From NCBI GenBank assembly GCA_030622395.1, contig JAUXGF010000249.1, positions 1 through 5,128 on the forward strand: a DNA stretch of 5,128 bases, written 5' to 3'. Shown here one piece after another: positions 1-4,917 of the stretch. Within the stretch, counting starts at the first letter, position 1, and each line of letters begins with the position of its first letter. This DNA is from Calditrichaceae bacterium. GTDB lineage: Bacteria > Calditrichota > Calditrichia > Calditrichales > Calditrichaceae. The notes beneath the pieces were generated by a model that saw only the letters and a list, made by a program, of their open reading frames with translations, was not told the origin of the DNA and made no database searches. Position numbers and translations under genes: made by a program.

Positions 1-2
1 AG

Positions 3-95
3 GTCGTCTATCTCCGCTATGAAGACGAAGATGAAATTGAAATGATCACCCTTAAGGAATTAAAAATATTAATGAAAAAATCCGCTATAGCATAG
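3..95 (+). CDS. 3' end of an unidentified gene (30 codons)
   Basis: The window opens inside a reading frame that ends at a TAG at 93-95; the other two plus frames close within about 45 bases. The visible tail is acidic and then lysine-rich, and contains YEDEDEIEMITLKELKIL followed by a basic end. A 'Y-E-D-x-D-E-x-E-x-x-x-L-x-E-L' pattern resembles the last strands of SH3-like/Tudor-type folds, but 30 residues are too few to assign a family. A bidirectional terminator lies about 80 bases downstream, which fits a real gene end. The function is unknown, and the start lies outside the window. Confidence 0.55.
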   Translation, partial: VVYLRYEDEDEIEMITLKELKILMKKSAIA

Positions 96-176
96 CCCAA
101 ACGGCAACGGCAGTATCAGAGCCGGAAATCAGAAATATACCTTACCTTTTTGTAATAGTTAATCAATTTTATAACA

Positions 177-218
177 AAACAGCCTTCGGCAAATTTTAGA
201 ACATGCGGAAGGCTGTTT
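177..218. terminator. Bidirectional intrinsic terminator between convergent genes
   Basis: An 11-bp perfect stem pairs 177-187 (AAACAGCCTTC) with 208-218. It continues past one G/G mismatch with two more pairs (189-190 with 205-206) around a 14-nt A/T-rich loop. Read on the minus strand it starts 6 bases after the TAA of the lipoprotein gene and runs into GTTTTGTT. Read on the plus strand it is followed by TTTATAAAATTATTTTT. It therefore can end both the gene ending at 95 and the minus-strand gene ending at 225. Confidence 0.8.
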
Positions 219-224
219 ATAAAA

Positions 225-908
225 TTATTTTTGAACCCCGGAATCTTTCATCTTTTCCAACTTACCCAGGTCAATTTTTCCCAGCGCTTTTTTAACTTCG
301 TCTATATCTACCTTATAGCCATCTACTTCAACCATAAAACGTTTAGCGATAAGTACCTGTATCTCGCCTTTTTTATTTGATTTGTTGTATTTCTCAAACG
401 CCTTGTATCCATCGTATTTTGTAGTTTTTTCATAACTGGAATCATCTTCGCGGTCAAACTCGGCAAAAGCCCAGGCAAAAGTAGCCATGGATGCTAAGCC
501 GCTGATACTGCCCATATCGACAATCTTAATATTTATAGAACTGCCGCCGTCTTCAGAATCATAAGAGCCTTCCGCCTCAGATATATTGATGCCAAAGGAT
601 GCGGTTTTTTCTCCGGAAGCATTTGTACGCTTCATCCCAGGCAGACTTTCCGGCAGCAGCGCTTTTAATTCACGAAAATTAACCGGTTCAATTTTGCTGC
701 CCTGACTAAGCGCCTCGCCCATTTTCTTCATAGCTTCAGCCATGTTTTCAGACGTCCCCTGGGCTATGCCTTCAGCCATCTGTTTTCCGGCTTCTTCAAG
801 CTGTTTTGCCGCTTCCTCAGCTTTCTTTTCTTCTGCGCTCTTCCCACAGCTAATTAGTAACGCTAACATTAATATAAACGCTAACAACTTTACACATCGT
901 GTAATCAT
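225..908 (-). CDS. Predicted lipoprotein with Ala/Glu/Lys-rich helix and conserved C-terminal domain
   Basis: This 227-aa protein has an N-terminal signal with a good lipobox (LLIS-C, Cys21), so it should be lipidated and exported. Residues 24-70 are rich in Ala, Glu, Lys, Met and Gln with few helix breakers and look like a long amphipathic helix or coiled coil. Residues 75-225 form a compact domain with motifs FRELKALLPESLPGM (78-92), the pattern FAWAFAEFDRE (144-154), an RFMVEVDGYKVD strand pair (190-201) and a C-terminal 'LGKIDLGKLEKM' helix. I recognise this arrangement as recurring in uncharacterised bacterial proteins but know no function for it. The ATG at 906-908 is supported by AAAGGAGG at 913-920, four bases upstream. 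The gene is monocistronic, facing away from the riboswitch gene, with its own terminator just downstream. Role at the envelope is inferred only from the lipobox. Confidence 0.9.
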   Translation of the reverse strand: MITRCVKLLAFILMLALLISCGKSAEEKKAEEAAKQLEEAGKQMAEGIAQGTSENMAEAMKKMGEALSQGSKIEPVNFRELKALLPESLPGMKRTNASGEKTASFGINISEAEGSYDSEDGGSSINIKIVDMGSISGLASMATFAWAFAEFDREDDSSYEKTTKYDGYKAFEKYNKSNKKGEIQVLIAKRFMVEVDGYKVDIDEVKKALGKIDLGKLEKMKDSGVQK

Positions 909-1282
909 GCTACCTCCTTTATTAATATATTTTGAATTTTATATAACTTCTGTTTGTCTGTAGGTTTTTAAATATGCTTTTTTGGTAAAAATAACATTTT
1001 TTTTATTGGAAAGAAAGGGTTATCTACTAATAAAAGTAAAATATCAGTCACGTTTAAAATTTGAAGCGAATTGACAATTCAGAATCGATCCCGATTAATA
1101 CGCCATAGACAGCCCTTAAGGACAGAATGACAAGTCGGCGGCATTTAATGAAAATCCACTAATAATTGAGGTATTATCTTCTTCCATATTTATTTTTTGC
1201 TTTTTATGTTATAAAATTTTATCTTTAAACTTTTAAAACAATCCGACTTTTAATTTGCGATTTTTCAGTTGTAAATTAAATT
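909..1282. other. Divergent intergenic region with small hairpins and repeat debris
   Basis: These 374 bases lie between the start of the minus-strand lipoprotein gene and the riboswitch leader. I see no convincing gene on either strand. Visible structure is GAATT-gac-AATTC (1068-1080), AATCG-atcc-CGATT (1083-1096), a CCTTAAGG palindrome (1114-1121) and CGCC/GGCG flanks (1101-1104 with 1137-1140). The 12-mer ATCCCGATTAAT at 1088-1099 recurs in reverse complement at 5054-5065, so this stretch carries part of a dispersed intergenic repeat. The promoter of the lipoprotein gene must lie near 920-1010, but I cannot pick it out with confidence. Confidence 0.5.
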
Positions 1283-1310
1283 TTGACTTAACAAAATACC
1301 TTAATAAAAA
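1283..1310 (+). promoter_or_regulatory. Candidate promoter for the riboswitch transcript
   Basis: TTGACT at 1283-1288 matches a -35 box in five of six positions. A 16-base spacer leads to the weak -10-like TAAAAA at 1305-1310. A start about seven bases further on would place the 5' end at or just before the first strand of the aptamer's closing stem (1316). The position is attractive but the -10 is poor, so this is tentative. Confidence 0.3.
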
Positions 1311-1315
1311 GTTTT

Positions 1316-1408
1316 TCTCCGAGCTTTCATTCCTAAGGGCATTGCCTACGGGTGAAAGCCGATGGGTTTGGCTGGAAACAGCCGTGCCTCCCGTGTTTGG
1401 AAAGGAGA
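1316..1408 (+). promoter_or_regulatory. Moco/Tuco-type riboswitch aptamer
   Basis: The 3' segment GCCTCCCGTGTTTGGAAAGG (1386-1405, with position 1386 read as G) closely resembles the conserved 3' part of the molybdenum-cofactor RNA motif, as I remember it from the leader of E. coli moaA. The fold is consistent. Closing stem P1 is TCTCC 1316-1320 with GGAGA 1404-1408. A perfect 7-bp stem pairs GCTTTCA 1323-1329 with 1353-1359 and is topped by 1332-1334/1350-1352 and GGC/GCC 1338-1340/1344-1346. A further arm pairs ATGGG 1362-1366 with CCCGT 1390-1394 and carries GGCTG-GAAA-CAGCC (1370-1383). The extra arm that E. coli has between these parts seems absent, as described for variants proposed to bind tungsten cofactor. 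P1 contains the Shine-Dalgarno site of the ORF starting at 1416, so stabilising P1 on ligand binding would be expected to hide it. The downstream protein has a molybdopterin-type fold, which supports the call. Confidence 0.85.
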
Positions 1409-1415
1409 TTCTTTA

Positions 1416-1628
1416 ATGACAGGCAATTCTTTTTGTCTTTCACATCAAAATTATATTTCTATAATTCCTCTATACAATACTGCATTTTATATTTATTTGT
1501 TAATTTTGTGTATTAATCCAACAAACATTCGGCGTCCGTCAGCAGACGGATTCGCCAACCGGCGGGCACAGCGCCTGAGGCAGAGGCGGGGATTTTGGGT
1601 GAATTTATCCAAAAAGGAGCATAAGTGA
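1416..1628 (+). CDS. Small ORF behind the riboswitch, overlapping the next gene (possible leader peptide)
   Basis: This 70-codon ORF starts at an ATG eight bases after the GGAG (1404-1407) that forms part of the riboswitch closing stem, which is the spacing expected for a riboswitch-controlled start. It ends at TGA 1626-1628, overlapping the GTG start of the next gene as GTGA, a typical layout for translational coupling. Residues 13-33 (about NYISIIPLYNTAFYIYLLIL) are hydrophobic enough for one membrane segment. Residues 39-58 contain eight arginines and are encoded by the GC-rich palindromic element at 1531-1591, so the C-terminal part is probably not ancestral. I recognise no homologue. It could be a translated leader, a small membrane protein, or the frame left after a repeat entered a longer untranslated leader. 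The position favours translation; the protein sequence does not look conserved. Confidence 0.4.
   Translation: MTGNSFCLSHQNYISIIPLYNTAFYIYLLILCINPTNIRRPSADGFANRRAQRLRQRRGFWVNLSKKEHK
1531..1591 (+). repeat. GC-rich palindromic element in the riboswitch leader
   Basis: Two adjacent hairpins stand out from AT-rich surroundings. The first is GGCGTCCGTC-agca-GACGGA-tt-CGCC (1531-1556), a ten-pair stem with a two-base bulge. The second pairs CGCCT 1572-1576 with AGGCG 1584-1588. The composition and paired structure are typical of small dispersed palindromic repeats. It lies inside the 70-codon ORF, adds an Arg-rich segment in frame, and ends about 20 bases before the Shine-Dalgarno site of the secreted protein gene. 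Only one copy is in this window, so the claim that it is dispersed is inference. Confidence 0.6.
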
Positions 1629-2677
1629 AAACCGCCCTCTTATCAATAGTAACTATTTTATTTGTATTTACTAAAATCAATGGGGGAAATGTGCACAAAG
1701 ATAATCAAACATCAGGATTCTTTATTGAAGTTTTCGATGAGTCATCATCGTCAACGGTTTTAAAAAAGTTTATATCTTTTGAAGATGTTAAAAATCTGCC
1801 GCTTGAATCTTTTTTAATAAAAGATAAAGAAGGGCAGGCAGATCAAACACTTTTGGGCGCTAATCTCTGCAATCTTTTAGAAAAGATGTTAAATATTCAT
1901 CCCGCAAAGATAACAAAAATATCAGCATCCGCTGCGGACGGCTTTAATTCGGTTGTTTTTGGAGAACTGTTATCTGCGATTAAAACGGCCTTGTTTGTGT
2001 ATGAAATTAAAGACGATGAAGATCAGACAATAAAATTAGATAATTTGAGGTTGGTATATCCTGAGCTGCGCAATATGTATAATGTGGATTTCCCGGAAAA
2101 AACGGTTGTCTTTACCGGCAAAAAACAAAACCCTGTAAACCATTATGAATTTTATTTTATTGATAGTAAAACTATTAGCGCGCAGATTAAAAACAATGAA
2201 AGATCAATCCCTTGTTTAGCGCTTGACGATATTTTTTCACAGCTTAAATTGCCGCAGGAGGATTTCCGTGTAATAACAACCGACGGCTTGCTGCGGGAGT
2301 ATATGGCAAATAAAATCACAGCTAATTATGTTTTACAAAACTATAAACAAGATAAATGGAAAATTTCGGGAGTTAACGTTCCTGTGGGTTTGAGAACCAG
2401 GAATGTGTTTTTTATATTAATTGCCGACAAAGGATTTTTTCTGAAACCGTTAACAAAAGAAGAGCAAAGCGCCTGGCATAATCAATTTTGGAATCCTGTT
2501 TTCCGGGAAATCAAAGCTATAGAAAAGTTAAAAATCAACCTGATTATGAACAATGGGGAAAGCGTATCATCTGGTTTAATAGAAGATTTTAAAGAAAATC
2601 AAATTTCGCTTTATAGATTGTTTGAAATGGAGTTGAAAAATTATCCGGATATTGAACATATAGTTTTAAGCTGGTAA
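1625..2677 (+). CDS. Secreted protein with two SUOX-fold-like (molybdopterin-binding type) domains
   Basis: This 350-aa protein starts at GTG, chosen because AAAAAGGAG at 1611-1619 sits five bases upstream and an N-terminal export signal follows (MKTALLSIVTILFVF, residues 1-15). Residues 46-163 read like the oxidoreductase molybdopterin-binding (SUOX) fold: FISFEDVKNLP (49-59), a 'L-x-x-L-L' helix at 81-86, SASAADGFNSVVF (100-112) with the DG turn, a hydrophobic strand LFVYE (123-127) and LRLVYPE (141-147). Residues 172-275 repeat the plan: IPCLALDDIF (195-204), ITTDG (217-221), W245 and FFILIADKGFF (262-272). In both copies a Cys precedes the Asp-Gly by 23 residues (Cys82/Asp105, Cys197/Asp220). 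Residues 300-350 may be a partial third unit. The usual cofactor-ligand Cys context (C-x-G-N-R-R type) is not visible, so catalysis is doubtful; binding of the cofactor, or a structural or sensing role, is equally possible. Regulation by the upstream Moco/Tuco riboswitch is likely, through coupling to the overlapping small ORF. Confidence 0.88.
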   Translation: MKTALLSIVTILFVFTKINGGNVHKDNQTSGFFIEVFDESSSSTVLKKFISFEDVKNLPLESFLIKDKEGQADQTLLGANLCNLLEKMLNIHPAKITKISASAADGFNSVVFGELLSAIKTALFVYEIKDDEDQTIKLDNLRLVYPELRNMYNVDFPEKTVVFTGKKQNPVNHYEFYFIDSKTISAQIKNNERSIPCLALDDIFSQLKLPQEDFRVITTDGLLREYMANKITANYVLQNYKQDKWKISGVNVPVGLRTRNVFFILIADKGFFLKPLTKEEQSAWHNQFWNPVFREIKAIEKLKINLIMNNGESVSSGLIEDFKENQISLYRLFEMELKNYPDIEHIVLSW

Positions 2678-2744
2678 GAATAGTTTTGATAAGTTTGTAA
2701 AAATTTATTTATATATCTGTACAAATCTCTGGCGAAGAGAAGAT
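2678..2744 (+). other. 3' region of the secreted protein gene with a small hairpin
   Basis: After the stop codon there is a short perfect hairpin, TCTCT-ggcga-AGAGA (2726-2740), with no clean run of T behind it. It could help end transcription together with the larger inverted repeat that follows, but it is not a convincing terminator alone. Confidence 0.3.
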
Positions 2745-2808
2745 ATCATTTTGATCCCGGCTAAACGGGTTGATTGTCCTCCTCTCGGGCGGTCGGGATT
2801 GGAATGAT
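2745..2808. repeat. Imperfect inverted-repeat element between convergent genes
   Basis: The arm ATCATTTTGATCCCG (2745-2759) and the reverse complement of 2794-2808 (ATCATTCCAATCCCG) match at 12 of 15 positions around a 34-base GC-richer centre. The centre holds a nested hairpin, CCCG-gctaaa-CGGG (2756-2769). A related arm, also beginning ATCATT and containing AATCCCG, is present in reverse complement at about 5060-5073. The element lies between the plus-strand secreted protein gene and the minus-strand pseudogene and may act as a transcription barrier. I read it as a copy of a small dispersed palindromic repeat. Confidence 0.6.
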
Positions 2809-2825
2809 AAATTATCAGCCTAAAA

Positions 2826-3038
2826 TTACTTAAGCTTATATCCCAAAGTAAAGATTATCCCTATAGTCGAAAAATCCGGTTGTAATTCTAAATATCCGAT
2901 CCCATCTCCATCATAAAGATTTGTAAGTCCGAAGCTGCTGCGCACATCAAAGAAAACTAATTGTTAAAAGGACATTCAGTTACGCTGTTAATAGAAAACT
3001 CAATAGAATGATTAGTAAAGCAAAGAATAGTTTTTCAT
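2826..3038 (-). pseudogene. Decayed outer-membrane beta-barrel protein gene
   Basis: The 3' part (2826-2963) encodes 45 residues ending in a TAA at 2826-2828. It includes FFDVRSSFGLTNLYDG, then a gap, then TIGIIFTLGYKLK at the C-terminus: alternating strands with an aromatic/hydrophobic terminal strand, typical of PorT-like or OMP_b-brl-type outer-membrane barrels. It has no start; an in-frame stop lies at 2964-2966. Further up the same strand is a real-looking start: ATG at 3036-3038 with AAGGA (3046-3050) seven bases upstream. Its frame stops after eight codons, but adding one A to the A5 run at codons 2-3 gives MKKLFFALLIILLSFLLTA, a classic signal peptide. Only about 20 bases separate the two parts, whereas a whole barrel of this type usually needs about 150-200 residues. 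The gene therefore seems to have suffered both a one-base deletion and a large internal deletion. It is unlikely to make a functional product. Confidence 0.75.
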
Positions 3039-3202
3039 AACTTTTTCCTTAATTTGTTATAACTATATTATCATTTCTCTCAGAAACACCATTTTATATA
3101 TTTTTGTAAATTAAAATTTCTATCTAAAAATAAGGATGGGTTGGAATATTGACAATACCGTCATCAGGGTATTTTAAAGAGAAAATCAGGGTAAAAACAA
3201 AA
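3039..3202. other. Intergenic region upstream of the barrel pseudogene
   Basis: No gene is visible. It should contain the old promoter of the pseudogene on the minus strand, which I cannot define. On the plus strand there is a TTGACA (3149-3154) without a good -10 box at 17 bases. A small inverted repeat AATACC-gtcatcag-GGTATT is seen at 3154-3173. Confidence 0.3.
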
Positions 3203-3244
3203 AAAAAGACCTCAAAAGTTTTCTTAAACCCTTGAGGTCTTTTT
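3203..3244 (-). terminator. Strong intrinsic terminator of the 381-aa lipoprotein gene
   Basis: A perfect 13-bp stem pairs 3203-3215 with 3232-3244 (core AGACCTCAA/TTGAGGTCT). Read on the minus strand it is followed by a run of T (complement of A at 3199-3207) and then GTTTTTAC, the classic Rho-independent form. It lies about 60 bases after the stop of the minus-strand gene at 3307. The T's at 3240-3244 on the plus strand mean it could also act weakly in the other direction. Confidence 0.85.
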
Positions 3245-3306
3245 ACATTTAAAACTAATTAATTACCAGTTTAAAATTATTCGCTCATACAAAAACAGTT
3301 TCCTGA

Positions 3307-4452
3307 TTAATCCATTGCTTTTCCATAAACAGCTTCGCTATTTTCTTTAGTATTATTTTTATAATTGGAATTCGGCTTGCCTGAAACAGGTAATTCGCAA
3401 GATAAGGGAATATCAGAATCATTAAACGAGCTAATTACAATGGGGTTGGAGCTACTACTGTTATATAAAATTGCATATTGATTGTCAGTCCATGGTAAAA
3501 TAAAATGTGTTCCCTGATCCCAATAAATATAATATCCTGTGCCAACTAAATCTGCACGTACCTGTGTATTTGTAAAAGCTTTATAATAACCTGTTCTATA
3601 AGTAAGTCCATTATTAGGAATCTCAATATTGTCCGTTGTTACGTCCGATAGCCCATAATTAACACACAATGGTGCAAGATAAGCGGACCCGTTATTCTGC
3701 ATATAAATAAAAAAGTAAGTGTCTGATATAATTAAGTTATAGTTTTTCTCATCTAATCCTGATACATCATCATCAATATTCCAAACAATTTTAAGTCCTA
3801 TCTGACTTCCTTGATCGGTTTTTCCGTTCGTATATGCATAACAGGATATGGAACCCGGGTTACCTTCGTACTCAAATGTTGCGCTGCCGCCTACAGGGGC
3901 TGTTTTTGTACCTTGTCCGGTAACTTCAATCGTAATATCAGTAAAAAGAGGATTATTAAAAGTCAGGGTAAAAGGATTTTCTTCATTTTGTGTCTCAAAA
4001 CAAACGCTTTTCAATTCCGAAAAAGAGTTTAAAGAGGCTTGCGCATGTACTTCTTCAGTATTGTCTGCAAGAAAGAGTTGAATTAAAAAATCATAACAGC
4101 CGTGCGGCAATTCATCATTCGGCGAACCAATCTCAACATTTCTGCTATCTGATTTACCTGTTGTGTAGTCTATAGACTCCATATAAAAAGAATATGAAGC
4201 CGTGTCGCTTTCGGTTGCGTCTCTTTTATAGATTCTCACAAATACTCCTAAATCGTCTTTGTTCCCTTCAGTTTCATAATTCAGTTTAGCATAAGAAGCA
4301 TAGTCGTCCGCATCCGTATCGACTTCACCGCTAAAATAGACATTTGTAAAGGTTACTTTCGATTTCTCCGGGCTGCTGGTGGAATCGTCACACTGTGTGT
4401 TAAAAAACGCAAGAATAGCAAACAATGCAAAAAATCTCAATTTGTACAACAT
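3307..4452 (-). CDS. Predicted lipoprotein of unknown function, beta-rich
   Basis: This 381-aa protein begins with a basic-hydrophobic signal (residues 1-17) and FFNTQ-C, placing Cys21 where a lipid anchor is expected. The lipobox is not canonical (Gln at -1, Thr at -2), but the following DDSTSSP linker is typical of lipoproteins in the FCB group. Two beta-rich parts are visible. Residues 32-155 contain alternating strands such as VTFTNVYFSGEV and YDFLIQLFLAD. Residues 160-340 start with PFTLTFNNPLFTDITIEVTG and go on through YFFIYMQNNGSAYLAPLCVNYG, YRTGYYKAFTN and YYIYWDQGTHFILPW, rich in Tyr, Asn and Trp. The C-terminal 30 residues are polar and probably disordered. Cysteines at 119, 151, 204, 263 and 352 could form disulfides after export. 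No type IX secretion tail or known enzymatic motif is seen. The ATG is set by AAAAGGAGGT (4457-4466), five bases upstream. It has its own terminator and no operon partner. Confidence 0.9.
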   Translation of the reverse strand: MLYKLRFFALFAILAFFNTQCDDSTSSPEKSKVTFTNVYFSGEVDTDADDYASYAKLNYETEGNKDDLGVFVRIYKRDATESDTASYSFYMESIDYTTGKSDSRNVEIGSPNDELPHGCYDFLIQLFLADNTEEVHAQASLNSFSELKSVCFETQNEENPFTLTFNNPLFTDITIEVTGQGTKTAPVGGSATFEYEGNPGSISCYAYTNGKTDQGSQIGLKIVWNIDDDVSGLDEKNYNLIISDTYFFIYMQNNGSAYLAPLCVNYGLSDVTTDNIEIPNNGLTYRTGYYKAFTNTQVRADLVGTGYYIYWDQGTHFILPWTDNQYAILYNSSSSNPIVISSFNDSDIPLSCELPVSGKPNSNYKNNTKENSEAVYGKAMD

Positions 4453-4504
4453 AATTACCTCCTTTTGGTATTAATTTAGTCCATTAAGATTTTAATAAAA
4501 CATT

Positions 4505-4517
4505 TCCCGATTCGGGA
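4505..4517. promoter_or_regulatory. Perfect 13-base palindrome upstream of the lipoprotein gene
   Basis: TCCCGA-t-TCGGGA is a perfect dyad with a single central base, 52 bases before the lipoprotein ATG. The loop is too small for an RNA hairpin, so a protein-binding operator is possible. The CCCGATT/CGGG words also occur in the dispersed repeats elsewhere in the window, so repeat debris is an equally good explanation. Confidence 0.35.
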
Positions 4518-4534
4518 CTATACAATAAATTAAA

Positions 4535-4562
4535 GCTGATAGCTGACTGCTGACCGCTGATC
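4535..4562. repeat. Tandem heptamer repeat, GCTGAYN x 4
   Basis: Four exact-length 7-base units follow each other: GCTGATA, GCTGACT, GCTGACC and GCTGATC. Only the last two positions vary. It lies between the lipoprotein gene and the LuxR-type remnant, outside any coding frame. Short tandem heptanucleotide repeats of this kind are known as intergenic repeats in several bacterial groups; no function is assigned here. Confidence 0.8.
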
Positions 4563-4647
4563 GTTTTTATGCAAACCATCTATTGAGCAATATAAGCTTT
4601 GATATAACTTCACAATCCTTTCAACAACTTTCCGGAAGAAACAGCAT

Positions 4648-4911
4648 TTAAAGCAATTGTTCTTTTAGCGCTTTGTAAACGGCTTCCGTTTGAGAATGAA
4701 CATGTAATTTGGAGTAAATATTCTTTATATGAGTTTCCACTGTAAAGCGTGAAATAAATAAATTGTCGGCAATTTCGCTTTTACTGTATCCTTTAACAAA
4801 CCGCTCTAATATTTCAATTTCCCGATCCGTTAACCCATAATCGCCCTTGGGTTTATATTTATCGGAAAACATCCTCAAAACTTTAGCCGCAATGGAAAGA
4901 CTCAATATCAA
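4648..4911 (-). CDS. LuxR/NarL-type HTH domain, remnant of a response regulator lacking its receiver domain
   Basis: The 87-residue frame is a clear LuxR/GerE-type DNA-binding domain: LTDREIEIL (27-35), the scaffold helix with GYSKSEIADNLFIS (41-54), recognition helix TVETHIKNIYSKL (58-70) and the closing HSQTEAVYKAL (72-82). The preceding residues (SIAAKVLRMFSDKY) look like the linker that follows the receiver domain in NarL/FixJ regulators, but no receiver is encoded upstream. The frame opens at a TGA (4918-4920), and the region beyond is non-coding with repeat-like sequence. The first possible start here is a TTG at 4909-4911 without a Shine-Dalgarno site. An internal ATG (4870-4872) has GAGG touching it, which is too close. 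It is most likely a 5'-truncated pseudogene; a stand-alone HTH regulator is the less likely alternative. No phosphorylation site remains. Confidence 0.75.
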   Translation of the reverse strand: MILSLSIAAKVLRMFSDKYKPKGDYGLTDREIEILERFVKGYSKSEIADNLFISRFTVETHIKNIYSKLHVHSQTEAVYKALKEQLL

Positions 4912-4917
4912 TAAAAG

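Noticed and set aside
742..963. Plus-strand 73-codon frame
   Set aside because: It is antisense to the lipoprotein gene at 225-908, has no Shine-Dalgarno site, and its composition is just the complement of the Ala/Glu-rich helix.
1316..1408. Cobalamin or cyclic-di-GMP riboswitch
   Set aside because: A GGTGAAA word recalls the cobalamin aptamer, but the B12 box and other conserved parts are missing. The cyclic-di-GMP motif pattern also does not fit. The 3' conserved segment matches the Moco motif.
1362..1415. Upstream extension of the small ORF to an ATG at 1362
   Set aside because: The extension lies within the riboswitch aptamer and has no ribosome binding site; the ATG at 1416 with GGAG eight bases upstream is the plausible start.
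1513..1698. Minus-strand 61-codon frame
   Set aside because: It is antisense to the palindromic element and the start of the secreted protein gene, and has no recognisable start signal or domain.
3149..3178. Plus-strand promoter from TTGACA
   Set aside because: The -10 region at 17 bases is TTTTAA, and no plus-strand gene or RNA follows before the strong terminator at 3203-3244.
3811..4175. Three plus-strand frames of 61-77 codons
   Set aside because: All are antisense to the well-supported lipoprotein gene at 3307-4452 and show no Shine-Dalgarno site or protein family features.
4535..4562. CRISPR-like repeat array
   Set aside because: The units are 7 bases long with no spacers; it is a simple tandem repeat.
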